Shown here one piece after another: positions 35,862 through 44,570 of a stretch of DNA of 64,000 nucleotides (position 1 is its first letter; every line of letters begins with the position of its first letter). This stretch comes from Hymenobacter lapidarius (GTDB lineage: Bacteria > Bacteroidota > Bacteroidia > Cytophagales > Hymenobacteraceae). Under the pieces are notes generated by a model that ran no database searches, had not been told where the DNA came from, and was given only the letters and a program-made list of their open reading frames with translations. Position numbers and translations under genes: made by a program. The DNA is taken from assembly GCF_001816145.1 (NCBI RefSeq), contig NZ_MDZB01000062.1:26656-90655 (forward strand). The letters run 5' to 3'.

Positions 35862-37598
35862 ATGGCAACTTCTTCCAACGGCAAATCTTCTGCCTCAACT
35901 ACTGGCAAAACCGCCGCCGGGGGCTCCCACGCCAAGAAAGCGGGCAAGCCCAGTGCGGCGTCGGCCGCCACTGAGTTCCTCATCCCTACCGCCGTGCCAG
36001 CCCACCGGCTGGTGCTGCGCACCCTGCGCCGCTCCGATTTCCCGGCCGTGAAGGAAATCATGGACAAGGTGTACTCCAACATGGAGGGCGCCTGGGCCGC
36101 CGATGAGTTTGCGGCCCTGCTCCGCAAGTTTCCCGAGGGCCAGATTGGCATCGAGGACAACGGCCGGCTGGTGGCCGCCGCGCTGGCCATCATCGTGGAC
36201 TACGCCAAGTTTGGCGACAAGCACACGTACGCCAAAATCACCGGCAACGGCAAGTTCGACACCCACAACGACGACGGCGACACGCTCTACGGCGTCGACG
36301 TGTTTGTGGACCCCGAGTACCGCAGCCTGCGCCTGGGCCGCCGCCTCTACGACGCCCGCAAGGAGCTGTGCGAGAACCTGAACCTGCGCGCCATGGTGGC
36401 CGGCGGCCGCATTCCCGGCTACGCCGCCTACGCCAGCGAGATGACGCCGGCCAAGTACGTGGAGAAGGTGCGCAACAAGGAAATCGTGGACCCCATCCTC
36501 ACTTTCCAGCTCAGCAACGAGTTCTACGTCCGCAAAATCATCCGCGGCTACCTGCCCTACGACTCCGAGTCGAAGGCCTACGCCACGCTGCTGGAGTGGA
36601 TTAACGTGTACTACGAGGAGGAGGAAAAGCTCATCGGCAACACCAAGAGCAACGTGCGCATCGGCATCGTGCAGTGGCAGATGCGGGCCACCACCAGCCT
36701 GGAAGACCTGCTGCAGCAGATTGAGTTTTTCGTGGACACGGTGAGCGGCTACAAGTCGGACTGCGTGATGTTTCCCGAGTTTTTCAACGCGCCGCTCATG
36801 GCCCTCACCAACGAGGACTCGCCGGCGGTGGCCATCCGGGCCATGGCGGCGTTCACGGAGCCCATCAAGGCCAAGATGATGGAGCTGGCCGTGAGCTACA
36901 ACATCAACATCGTGGCCGGCTCGATGCCGGTGTACGAGAACGAGAAGCTGCACAACGTGGCCTACCTCTGCCGGCGCGACGGCACCGTGGACGAGCAGTA
37001 CAAGCTGCACGTGACGCCCGACGAAGCCAGCTACTGGGGCATGCGCGGCGGCGACAAGCTCAAGAGCTTCGATACCGACTTCGGCAAAATCGGTATTCTG
37101 GTGTGCTACGACGTGGAATTCCCGGAGCTGGCCCGGATGCTGAGCGACGAGGGCGTGAAAATCCTCTTCGTGCCCTTCTGGACCGACACCAAAAACGCGT
37201 ACCAGCGCGTGCGCATCTGCGCCCAGGCCCGCGCCATTGAGAACGAGTGCTATGTGGCCATCACGGGCTCGGTGGGCAACCTGCCCCGCGTGGAGAACAT
37301 GGACATTCAGTACTCGCAGAGCGCCGTGTTCAGCCCGTCGGACTTTGCCTTCCCGCACGATGCCATCGTGGCCGAGGCCACGCCCAACACGGAGATGACC
37401 CTCATTGCCGACCTCGACCTGGACCTGCTCAAGGACCTGAACACCAGCGGCGCCGTGCGCAACCTGCGCGACCGCCGCAAGGACCTGTACTCGCTGAGCT
37501 GGACCATTAAGAAAACCGAGCGCGACGAAGAGCTGCTGGAGCAGGGCGCAGACCGCCTGCCCCGCGGCAGCCGCCGCAAGGCGATAGCGGCGGGCTAA
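35862..37598 (+). CDS. GNAT acetyltransferase-nitrilase fusion protein
   Basis: Bifunctional protein of 578 residues. After a Ser/Ala/Lys-rich leader comes a GNAT N-acetyltransferase domain at about 45-250 (LVLRTLRRSDFPAVKEIMDK; acetyl-CoA loop RSLRLGRRLYDARKE) and a carbon-nitrogen hydrolase domain at about 265-560 with the Glu-Lys-Cys triad in MFPEFFNAP (about 305), EQYKLHVTPDE (about 380) and VCYDVEFPE (about 414). The nitrilase part would hydrolyse an amide. The pair may act in sequence on one metabolite; the substrate is unknown. ATG at 35862; a longer frame upstream is unlikely. A terminator follows at 37633. Confidence 0.92.
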   Translation: MATSSNGKSSASTTGKTAAGGSHAKKAGKPSAASAATEFLIPTAVPAHRLVLRTLRRSDFPAVKEIMDKVYSNMEGAWAADEFAALLRKFPEGQIGIEDNGRLVAAALAIIVDYAKFGDKHTYAKITGNGKFDTHNDDGDTLYGVDVFVDPEYRSLRLGRRLYDARKELCENLNLRAMVAGGRIPGYAAYASEMTPAKYVEKVRNKEIVDPILTFQLSNEFYVRKIIRGYLPYDSESKAYATLLEWINVYYEEEEKLIGNTKSNVRIGIVQWQMRATTSLEDLLQQIEFFVDTVSGYKSDCVMFPEFFNAPLMALTNEDSPAVAIRAMAAFTEPIKAKMMELAVSYNINIVAGSMPVYENEKLHNVAYLCRRDGTVDEQYKLHVTPDEASYWGMRGGDKLKSFDTDFGKIGILVCYDVEFPELARMLSDEGVKILFVPFWTDTKNAYQRVRICAQARAIENECYVAITGSVGNLPRVENMDIQYSQSAVFSPSDFAFPHDAIVAEATPNTEMTLIADLDLDLLKDLNTSGAVRNLRDRRKDLYSLSWTIKKTERDEELLEQGADRLPRGSRRKAIAAG

Positions 37599-37632
37599 GG
37601 CTAGACACCAACCTTTGCCTACGTTAATTACG

Positions 37633-37674
37633 AAAGCAAGCCCCGCAGCCAGTGCTGTGGGGCTTGCTTTTTTT
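37633..37674 (+). terminator. terminator after the GNAT-nitrilase gene
   Basis: Stem AAAGCAAGCCCCGCAGC (37633-37649) with GCTGTGGGGCTTGCTTT (37654-37670), loop CAGT, followed by TTTT. Confidence 0.85.
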
Positions 37675-37779
37675 ACATACCCCAGCAACTGTAATGGGAA
37701 GCCTGATTGGGCGGCTATATTAGCGGCTTGCACTTCCACCCCAACCTGCCTACCAGCCGCGTTGCCTACCATATCTTCC

Positions 37780-38490
37780 ATGAAACGACCCTTCGTTATT
37801 CTTACCGCTTGCTGCCTGTGGGCAACCAGCGGCCACGCACAAAAAAAATCTGCTAAACCGGGGGTTCCGGTGCGTCCGAAGCTGGAGAGAGGCACCACCG
37901 GCCCCGATGGCAAACGGGTAGGAAAATGGAATTTCTACAATCGAAAAGAAGAGTTGGAGCTGACTGTTGATTATGATTCGAGCCGCGTTGCCTTTGTACA
38001 GGAAGACACGACGCGTTACCTGGTGCAAGTGGGGGAAGAATGGCTGCTGAAACGCCTGGCCCGGGTGCCGCGCCCAATGGGCAGCGCCGACCACCGCCTG
38101 GCAACCCTGCAAGGCGCGTTGCGCTACCCGGTAAGCGCCCTGATGGGGCAACAGCAAGGCACCATGCTGCTGTCCTACATCGTTGACCCCAACGGCCACA
38201 CCCGCGATTATGTGGTTGAAAAGAGCGTGAGCACTGCTTGCAACAACGAGGTGTGGCGGGCCTTGCAGACCCTGCCCGATAATTGGATACCCGCAATTTA
38301 CCAGGGTCGTCCGGTAGCCGCTCGCTTCTATTTAACCGTTAAATTTCAGATAATGAGTTCGGCAGAATGGCTCAGGTTCAGGGAGGAGGAAGAACGCCGC
38401 GGTCAATCGCCCGCCGGTGATACCAAAGTTGCTTCAGCCCCGTCCCCTCGCTATGTTCAGGAAGTAGTTATAACTGCTGTTGCTCAATAA
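37780..38490 (+). CDS. secreted protein with TonB-C-terminal-like domain
   Basis: 236-residue exported protein with signal peptide MKRPFVILTACCLWATSGHA. The N-terminal part contains GPDGKRVGKWNFYNRKEELE, a toxin-antitoxin MORN-like phrase seen in many Bacteroidota proteins, and the C-terminal part (YPVSALMGQQQGTMLLSYIV, then DPNGHTRDYVVEKSVS) resembles the TonB C-terminal domain. There is no N-terminal TM anchor or Pro-rich linker, so it is probably not a canonical energy transducer. ATG at 37780. Confidence 0.68.
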   Translation: MKRPFVILTACCLWATSGHAQKKSAKPGVPVRPKLERGTTGPDGKRVGKWNFYNRKEELELTVDYDSSRVAFVQEDTTRYLVQVGEEWLLKRLARVPRPMGSADHRLATLQGALRYPVSALMGQQQGTMLLSYIVDPNGHTRDYVVEKSVSTACNNEVWRALQTLPDNWIPAIYQGRPVAARFYLTVKFQIMSSAEWLRFREEEERRGQSPAGDTKVASAPSPRYVQEVVITAVAQ

Positions 38491-38554
38491 AACGGCAAAG
38501 GCAAACCCGATTCAAACAGCGTGGCGTGCTGCTTCTTGGGCGTGGCCGGCCGCC

Positions 38555-38596
38555 AAAGCCCGCTTCCGGCTGTTTACACGGGGAGCGGGCTTTTTT
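38555..38596 (+). terminator. terminator before the SDR gene
   Basis: Stem AAAGCCCGCTTCC (38555-38567) with GGGGAGCGGGCTTT (38580-38593), followed by TTT. Located 65 nt after the TonB-C-like gene and 52 nt before the next ATG. Confidence 0.75.
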
Positions 38597-38647
38597 GCGT
38601 AAACTTCGGCCCCACTTCTTCTTTCAGCAACTCCCCCAAACACTCTT

Positions 38648-39361
38648 ATGCGCGTACTCATCACCGGAGCCAACCGGGGCCTGGGCCTCGAACTCGTCTG
38701 CCAGTACCTGGAGCGTGGCGACCACGTTTTTGCCGCCAGCCGCCACCCCACCGACGCCGTCGAGCTCCAGCGGCTGCACCAGCAGTACGCCGACCGCTTG
38801 GTGCTGCTGCCGCTCGACGTAACCTCGGCGGCCTCCATCGAGGCCGCGGTGCAAGCGGTGGGCCAGGCCACCGACGCCTTGGACCTGCTCATCAACAACG
38901 CCGGCGTGTACCCGAACGCGGGCTCCGGCGACGCCCACCAGCGCCTGGGCCAGCTCACCCACGAAGACGCCATCGAGACCATGCAGGTGAACGCCATTGG
39001 CCCGCTGCTGGTGTCGCAGGCGCTGCTGCCGCTGCTGCGCGCCGGGCGCAAAGGCCGCATCATCAGCATCTCCTCGGGCCAGGGCTCCCTCACCTGGAAA
39101 GCCACTGGCGACCCCTACCACTACAGCGCCAGCAAGGCCGCCCTGAACATGTACATGCGTAGCCTGGCCGCCGAAATCGGACACATGGGCCTGATTTCGG
39201 TGATTGTGGACCCCGGCTGGATGCGCACCGACATGGGCGGCAACCACGCCACCCAGGAACCTGCCGACTCGGCCCGCGGCATCATCCGGCTGGCCGACCA
39301 GCTGCATGCCGAAGAAAACGGCAGCTTCGTGACCTGGCAGGGCCAGCCCGTGCCCTGGTAG
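38648..39361 (+). CDS. SDR family oxidoreductase
   Basis: 237-residue short-chain dehydrogenase/reductase of the classical (C-factor/sniffer-like) type. It has the NAD(P) loop TGANRGLGLEL (residues 6-16), the structural NNAG, the catalytic Ser in IISISSGQGS and YSASK (Tyr about 159, Lys about 163). An Arg or basic residues after strand 2 (ASRHPTD) favour NADPH. Substrate unknown. Monocistronic between two terminators. Confidence 0.92.
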   Translation: MRVLITGANRGLGLELVCQYLERGDHVFAASRHPTDAVELQRLHQQYADRLVLLPLDVTSAASIEAAVQAVGQATDALDLLINNAGVYPNAGSGDAHQRLGQLTHEDAIETMQVNAIGPLLVSQALLPLLRAGRKGRIISISSGQGSLTWKATGDPYHYSASKAALNMYMRSLAAEIGHMGLISVIVDPGWMRTDMGGNHATQEPADSARGIIRLADQLHAEENGSFVTWQGQPVPW

Positions 39362-39420
39362 ACAGGCTGGGGGCCCGGCGGCATGACATCGATTTGGTTT
39401 TTAACCCCTTCGTTAAATGC

Positions 39421-39460
39421 AAAAAAGCTACAACCCGCGCGTCGGGCTGTAGCTTTTTTT
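39421..39460 (+). terminator. terminator after the SDR gene
   Basis: AAAAAAGCTACAACCCG (39421-39437) pairs with CGGGCTGTAGCTTTTTT (39443-39459); A-run and T-run flanks on both sides. Confidence 0.85.
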
Positions 39461-39617
39461 GGGGCCTTCTCGGCAACAGGATTCCCTAACTAGCTGGCTG
39501 ACAGAGTCGGATTTAAAACGCAAAAATCACAGGGTATTAATGTGCAGGCGCACGCAAACTGTAACGGGGCAACGGCCGTAGCTAAAAACGTTTAACTTCA
39601 ATTTCCCCTGTTTTATC

Positions 39618-41657
39618 ATGCAATCAACATCTACTTCCTGCTGGCTGGCGGCCATGGCTGGCCTGCTCCTGCTGGGCACCCAAGCGGCCCAGGCCCAAAC
39701 GGTCTACGGCCTGCTTTCCGCCACGCCCACCACACAGAGCCTAGTTACATTCAGCGCCACGGCGCCTGGCACCTTCACGGGCACACTGCCCATTGCGGGC
39801 CTTACTGCGGGCCAAACCCTGGTGGGGCTTGACTCGCGGCCAAACACCGGCCAGCTGTTTGCGCTGGGCTACAACCCAACCGGCACCGTGTCGCAGCTAT
39901 ACATCTTGAACCCCACCACCGGTGTTCTGACCGCCGTGGGCGCCGCGCTTACCACCGTCAATCTGGGCACGACCACCAACCGCATTGGGTTCGATTTCAA
40001 CCCCACCGTGGACCGCATCCGCGTCACGGGCAATAACAACAACAACTACCGCCTCAATCCCAACAACGGCGCCGTGGCCGCCACCGACCTGCCCCTGAAC
40101 TACAACCCCGGCAACGCCACCTCCACGCCCGTAGTGCCCGCCGATGCCAACGCGGGCCAGACGCCCGTGATTGGCTCGGTAGCCTATGCCAACTCGTTCA
40201 TCGGGGCCACCAACACGGTGCTCTATGATATCGATGAAGCCAAAAGCCTTTACACCACGCAAAATCCGCCGAACGACGGCGTGCTCAATAGCCGAATGAC
40301 GCTGAGCGTGAGCACCGCGACGGCCCTGGCCACCGACCTGGACATCTACTTTAACCCCACCACCCGCGCCAACAACGCCTACCTGACCATTGCCACGGGC
40401 ACGGCTGCCGCGCCCGCTACGCAGCTCTACACCCTGGATTTCATCACCGGGGCGAACTTGACCGCCGTGGGCGCCATCGGCCCCGTGGGCACGCTGGTCA
40501 CCGATATTGCCTTTGCCATTGACCGGCCCGCCATGCTGCCGGCCATCACCGGCAACCTGGCTTATGCGCTGGCCGGGACCAACCTGCTCACTTTCGACAC
40601 CGCACAGCCCACCCTTATCCGCACTTCGGTGGGCCTGTCGGGCATTCCCGCCGACCAGACGCTGGTGGGTGTGGACGTTCGTCCGGCGAACAACGTGCTG
40701 TACGGGCTGGGCTACCGCCTCGCCGACCAAATGGCGCAGCTTTACACCCTCAATGCCACCACCGGGGCCGCCACGGCCGTGGGCACGCCGGTAATGCTGC
40801 CCTTGGGCACCACCGCTGCCGATGCCATCGGCTTTGACTTCAACCCCACCGTGGACCGCATCCGGGTGGTGGGCTCGAACCGCACCAACTTCCGCCTCAA
40901 CCCCAACGACGGGGCCATTGCTGCAACGGACCTACAGATTAAGTACAACCCCGGCAACGCCACTTCTACGCCGGTAGTCCCCGCCGATGTGAACGCCGCT
41001 GCCACCCCGGCCGTGGGCACCGTGGCATATACGAACAGCTTCATGGGCGCAAACGCCACTTCCGGCACCACCCTTTATGCTTACGACCGGGGCCTGAATG
41101 TGCTCGCCACCCAAATTCCGCCCAACGACGGGGTCTTGAACACCATCGGCAGCTCGGGCCTGACGTTGAACGCTACGCCCAGCGTGAGCCTAGACATTTA
41201 CAGCACCGCGGTGGGCACGAACACCGCTTATCTGGTGGCCAACAGCGCCGCCTCTGCCAACAGCAGCCTGTATACCCTGAACCTGGCCACCGGCGCCACC
41301 ACGTTGGTGGGTGCCATTGGCAACGGCTTGGTGGCCCGCGACATTGCCGTGGCCGCCGCCATGGGCGTGGTAACCGGCGTGCGGGAGCGCGCCGACCTGG
41401 CTTCGGGCCTGATGGTGTACCCCAACCCAGCCCGGAGCAACCCCAGCGTGGCGTTCTCGCTGGTGCGCGCCGGCCGCGTTGAGCTGAGCGTGTTCGATGC
41501 CATGGGCCGCCGCGTGGCCACCCAGACGTCGAGCAACTTGTCCGTTGGTGCGCAGACCCTTCGCCTGACCACCGGCATCCTGAAGGCCGGCCTCTACACT
41601 GTTCGCCTCACCGTAAACGGGCAAACTGCCGCCAGCCGCCAGCTCGTGATTGAATAA
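39618..41657 (+). CDS. secreted protein with two tandem DUF4394 domains and a T9SS tail
   Basis: 679 residues: a signal peptide, two DUF4394 domains (about 30-305 and 310-585), and a type IX secretion C-terminal domain (GLMVYPNPARSNPSVAFSLV to TAASRQLVIE). Each DUF4394 copy contains GFDFNPTVDRIRV and YNPGNATSTPVVPAD, so the gene arose by internal duplication. DUF4394 is predicted to form a propeller-like structure; its role is unknown. Monocistronic with a clean terminator. Confidence 0.9.
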   Translation: MQSTSTSCWLAAMAGLLLLGTQAAQAQTVYGLLSATPTTQSLVTFSATAPGTFTGTLPIAGLTAGQTLVGLDSRPNTGQLFALGYNPTGTVSQLYILNPTTGVLTAVGAALTTVNLGTTTNRIGFDFNPTVDRIRVTGNNNNNYRLNPNNGAVAATDLPLNYNPGNATSTPVVPADANAGQTPVIGSVAYANSFIGATNTVLYDIDEAKSLYTTQNPPNDGVLNSRMTLSVSTATALATDLDIYFNPTTRANNAYLTIATGTAAAPATQLYTLDFITGANLTAVGAIGPVGTLVTDIAFAIDRPAMLPAITGNLAYALAGTNLLTFDTAQPTLIRTSVGLSGIPADQTLVGVDVRPANNVLYGLGYRLADQMAQLYTLNATTGAATAVGTPVMLPLGTTAADAIGFDFNPTVDRIRVVGSNRTNFRLNPNDGAIAATDLQIKYNPGNATSTPVVPADVNAAATPAVGTVAYTNSFMGANATSGTTLYAYDRGLNVLATQIPPNDGVLNTIGSSGLTLNATPSVSLDIYSTAVGTNTAYLVANSAASANSSLYTLNLATGATTLVGAIGNGLVARDIAVAAAMGVVTGVRERADLASGLMVYPNPARSNPSVAFSLVRAGRVELSVFDAMGRRVATQTSSNLSVGAQTLRLTTGILKAGLYTVRLTVNGQTAASRQLVIE

Positions 41658-41672
41658 GCACGCTGCGCTCGC

Positions 41673-41710
41673 AAAAAAGCCCTTTCCGAACATTCGGAAA
41701 GGGCTTTTTT
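41673..41710. terminator. bidirectional terminator
   Basis: Perfect repeat AAAAAAGCCCTTTCCGAA (41673-41690) with TTCGGAAAGGGCTTTTTT (41693-41710) between the convergent DUF4394 (plus) and RDD (minus) genes. Confidence 0.88.
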
Positions 41711-41749
41711 CGTGATTAAGCAAACCAATGCAGACGCGGACGCCGGGTG

Positions 41750-42499
41750 CTAGCTGCTGCCCACCGCCGCCAAATGCGCGTGGTCGCGCAGCACGGTTTG
41801 CAGGAAGGGCCCGTCCTGCAGGTCGGTTTGAATGCCGGTGATGGCCTTCACTTTGGTGGCCACTTCGCTGAGCACGGCGTAATTCTGGCGGGCGCTGGCC
41901 TGGTGCACCAACTGGCGCACCAGGGCCACGTCGTGGTCGGCGAGCAGGGCGGCCTGGGGAAATACCACCTGGTAGCTGGCCATCGCCTCAAGGCTGGGCA
42001 AGGGGGCGGCGCCCGCGGGGCGGGGCCGCGCCTTGATGACGGTAGTGCCGGCAGCAATGTCGCCCACGCGCTGGCCCCGGCCGTTAGCGGCAATGGTGAT
42101 GATGGCCACCAGCCCCCCGAGCTGCATGTCCACCACGCCCAGCAGCCAGCGCAGCAGGTAGTTGCCGAGGCGCGGGGAAGTGCCGTCGAGGCGCATCACC
42201 TTAATGTCGCGCGCTTTCTTGCCGATGCTCTGCCCGTTGAAGAAAACCTCGCACAACAGGTGGTAGAACACAAATGGCGCGTAGCCCAGCACCACCAGCG
42301 CAATGAGCAGGGGCTGGCCCCGTAAGCTGGTGCCTGCGCCGTTTTGGGCCACCAGGAGGGCCACCGCCACGAAGCAGACCACTGCCCAGGCCCCCAGCAC
42401 CAGGTAATCGAGCAGAGCGGCCACGATGCGGTCGCCCAGGCTGGCGACTTCGTACTCGAGGGAAACGTTTTGGGCAGTTTGAACGCGGATGGTGCTCAT
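41750..42499 (-). CDS. RDD family membrane protein
   Basis: 249-residue membrane protein of the RDD family. The typical motif is GDRIVAALLDYLVLGAWAVV near residues 22-41, followed by YAPFVFYHLLCEVFFNGQSIGKK, which is the conserved G-x-S-x-G-K loop, and a third TM (LGGLVAIITIAANG). A C-terminal region of about 100 residues lies in the cytoplasm. RDD genes often sit next to spoIIM/moxR clusters, as here. It lies 42 nt downstream of phhA and is likely cotranscribed. Confidence 0.9.
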   Translation of the reverse strand: MSTIRVQTAQNVSLEYEVASLGDRIVAALLDYLVLGAWAVVCFVAVALLVAQNGAGTSLRGQPLLIALVVLGYAPFVFYHLLCEVFFNGQSIGKKARDIKVMRLDGTSPRLGNYLLRWLLGVVDMQLGGLVAIITIAANGRGQRVGDIAAGTTVIKARPRPAGAAPLPSLEAMASYQVVFPQAALLADHDVALVRQLVHQASARQNYAVLSEVATKVKAITGIQTDLQDGPFLQTVLRDHAHLAAVGSS

Positions 42500-42541
42500 T
42501 AAACAAGCAGAACGAAGGATTTAGGACCCGAAAAATAAGGC

Positions 42542-43318
42542 TTAGCCAACGGATACCGGCCGCTGGGCCAGCAGGCGGAGCAGCTCAGTTTCCAGGGCCG
42601 GTACCGAGGCGGCCAGCTGCTCGTAGGAATCGATGACGAAGTACACGTCCTGCATGCGGTCCTTCACGTAAGGCGTGGCCAGAATGTCGGCCACATCGAA
42701 GGGCCGACGGGCCGGCTCGTCGCTCAGGCAAAACCGCGTTTCGCCCGCCGAGGACAGGATACCGGCGCCGTAAATGCGCAGGTTTTCGCCTTCGCGGATG
42801 AGCCCGAACTCGACGGTGAACCAGTAAAGGCGCGAGAGCAGTTCCACGGCCAGGGCGTCGTGCAGGTGGCGCAGGGCCAGGGTGCCCACGGCCTGCAGGA
42901 AATCGGCAAAAAACCGGTCCGTGAGCAGCGGCACGTGCGCAAACACGTCGTGGAACATGTCGGGCTCTTCGAGGTAGTCGAGCTGAGCCGGGGTGCGCAG
43001 CCAGGTGGTGGCGGGGAAGCGCCGGGCGGCAAGCAGCTCAAAAAAGGTGCGGTCGTCCACGATGCCGGGCACGGCCACGAGGCTCCAGCCGGTGGCTTGG
43101 TCCAGCAGGGGGTTTACTGCGGCGAAATCCGGAATTTTGCCGGCCTGAAAATCCACGCGGGGCAGGCCGTCGAGGAAGCGGCGGGAGGCCACGGTGGGCA
43201 GCACCTGCATCTGGCGCTCAAACAGCGTGCGCCACACCCATTGGTCGTCGGCGGTGTAGCGGGCGTAGTCCTGAACAAGGTCAAGGGCAGTGGCAGCAGC
43301 GGGGGGCGTGTGGTTCAT
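42542..43318 (-). CDS. phhA: phenylalanine 4-monooxygenase
   Basis: PhhA is a non-heme iron, pterin-dependent hydroxylase that makes tyrosine from phenylalanine. From ATG 43318 the protein has 258 residues, the size of bacterial single-domain forms. The iron ligands are the two His of EEPDMFHDVFAHVPLL and the Glu of YWFTVEFGLIRE; IPDFAAVNPLL and GIVDDRTFFELLAARRFPAT are the usual earlier blocks. The start begins MNHTPPAAATALD; the open frame upstream runs through a terminator hairpin. The preceding leader region holds a Tyr-rich ORF and terminator, see those entries. Confidence 0.94.
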   Translation of the reverse strand: MNHTPPAAATALDLVQDYARYTADDQWVWRTLFERQMQVLPTVASRRFLDGLPRVDFQAGKIPDFAAVNPLLDQATGWSLVAVPGIVDDRTFFELLAARRFPATTWLRTPAQLDYLEEPDMFHDVFAHVPLLTDRFFADFLQAVGTLALRHLHDALAVELLSRLYWFTVEFGLIREGENLRIYGAGILSSAGETRFCLSDEPARRPFDVADILATPYVKDRMQDVYFVIDSYEQLAASVPALETELLRLLAQRPVSVG

Positions 43319-43352
43319 AAAGGGGTAAATGGTGGTTGGATGTAGCGTAAAC

Positions 43353-43389
43353 AAAAAATGCCGGCTTCCGGGGCGGGAAGCAGGCATTT
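43353..43389 (-). terminator. attenuator terminator in the phhA leader
   Basis: On the minus strand AAATGCCTGCTTCC (43389-43376) pairs with GGAAGCCGGCATTT (43369-43356) with one mismatch and is followed by a T-run (43358-43353). It sits between the leader ORF stop (43418) and the phhA ATG (43318). A smaller stem TTTGCA/TGCAAA (43403-43387) overlaps its first three bases and could exclude it. Confidence 0.75.
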
Positions 43390-43417
43390 GCAGGAGTTGC
43401 AAACAGGAGTGCCGGGA

Positions 43418-43504
43418 CTAGCCGCGCCACACCAAGGCCGCTTCGCACCGGAAGGGTGCGTAGGAGCAATAGCGGTAATAACGGCGGGCTAAACGAGCGG
43501 GCAT
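43418..43504 (-). CDS. putative Tyr-rich leader peptide of the phhA operon
   Basis: 28-codon ORF: ATG at 43504-43502, TAG at 43420-43418. It contains YYRYCSY at positions 9-15 (Tyr at 9, 10, 12 and 15), one Phe at 18 and one Trp at 26, plus several Arg. It is followed by a terminator and then phhA, whose product makes Tyr from Phe. By analogy with classical leader-peptide attenuators, ribosome stalling at the Tyr codons when Tyr-tRNA is scarce could favour read-through. A TATCTTTG box ends 4 nt before the ATG, so the transcript may start at or next to this codon. Confidence 0.6.
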   Translation of the reverse strand: MPARLARRYYRYCSYAPFRCEAALVWRG

Positions 43505-43508
43505 GGGG

Positions 43509-43516
43509 CAAAGATA
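43509..43516 (-). promoter_or_regulatory. TATCTTTG -7 box of the phhA leader
   Basis: Exact TAnnTTTG on the minus strand (43516-43509). No clear TTG about 20 nt upstream. Its position would start transcription at the leader ORF start codon, giving a leaderless small ORF. Confidence 0.5.
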
Positions 43517-43607
43517 AGCGCCGAAAAAAGATTATTCCTACTCCCGTGCCGCGCCGTGCGGCCCGCTGCCAACGGGTTGTTATCTTTAAGCCCTTCAAAT
43601 CCACGCC

Positions 43608-44564
43608 ATGCGAGAAGCCGTTTTTTTGCGCCAAAACCAGGAGCGCTGGCAGCAGTACGAGCAGCAGGCGCCCGCCGGGCCCGACGAGCTGGCCGCCCGC
43701 TTCGTGGCCCTCACCGACGACCTGGCCTACGTCCAGACCTTCTACCCCTCTTCTGCCACCACCGCCTATCTCAACAACCTCACCAGCAAGCTGCACCAAC
43801 GCCTGTACGCCAACCAGCCCAGCGGCCGCGGGCGGTTTGCGCAGTTCTGGGCCGCGGAGCTGCCTTTGGTGGTGGCCCGGCACCACGGCACGCTGGCCGT
43901 GGCGGCGGTGCTGTTTGGGCTATTCACTTTTTTGGGGGCGTTGTCGGCGGCGTACGACGAGTCCTTTGTGCGGGTGGTGATGGGCGACGCCTACGTGAAC
44001 CAGACCATTGAAAACATCCGCAAAGGCGACCCCATGGCCGTGTACAAGCAGCAGGGCGAAACGCTCATGTTCCTGGGCATCACGGCCAACAACATTAGTG
44101 TGGCCCTCAAGGTCTTTGCCCTGGGCGTGACGTTTGGGGTGGGTACCGTGGTGCAGCTGTTTCGCAACGGGCTGATGCTGGGCTCATTCCAGTACTTTTT
44201 CTACCACTACCACGTGCTGAAAGCGTCGGTGCTCACCATCTGGATTCACGGCACGCTGGAGATTTCGGCCATTGTGGTGGCCGGCGCGGCGGGGCTGGTC
44301 ATGGCGCGGGGGCTGCTGTTTCCGGGCACCTACAGCCGGGCCGAAGCATTCCGGGCCGGTGCGCGCGACGGCCTAAAAATGGCCATTGGCCTGGTTCCCA
44401 TCTTCATCGTGGCCGGATTCCTGGAAGGCTTCGTGACGCGCCACACCGAAATGCCGGTGGCCGCGAGCCTGGCCATCATCGGCAGCTCGGTGGCGTTTAT
44501 TGGCTGGTATTTTATCTGGTACCCCATCCAGCTGGCCCGCCGGCAACGGCAGCTGGCTGCCTAA
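43608..44564 (+). CDS. stage II sporulation protein M (SpoIIM) family membrane protein
   Basis: 318 residues with a cytoplasmic N-terminal helix region (residues 1-85) and about five TM helices: about 97-120, 165-190 (FALGVTFGVGTVVQLFRNGL), 205-235, 262-282 and 290-310. SpoIIM-family proteins in non-sporulating bacteria are usually paired with RDD, MoxR and DUF58 genes, as here, and their role is unknown. First gene of the plus-strand cluster, divergent from phhA-RDD. Confidence 0.88.
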   Translation: MREAVFLRQNQERWQQYEQQAPAGPDELAARFVALTDDLAYVQTFYPSSATTAYLNNLTSKLHQRLYANQPSGRGRFAQFWAAELPLVVARHHGTLAVAAVLFGLFTFLGALSAAYDESFVRVVMGDAYVNQTIENIRKGDPMAVYKQQGETLMFLGITANNISVALKVFALGVTFGVGTVVQLFRNGLMLGSFQYFFYHYHVLKASVLTIWIHGTLEISAIVVAGAAGLVMARGLLFPGTYSRAEAFRAGARDGLKMAIGLVPIFIVAGFLEGFVTRHTEMPVAASLAIIGSSVAFIGWYFIWYPIQLARRQRQLAA

Positions 44565-44570
44565 CATCTT

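Noticed and set aside
35895..37913. 672-codon minus-strand frame opposite the GNAT-nitrilase gene
   Set aside because: Shadow frame that also crosses a terminator; no domain.
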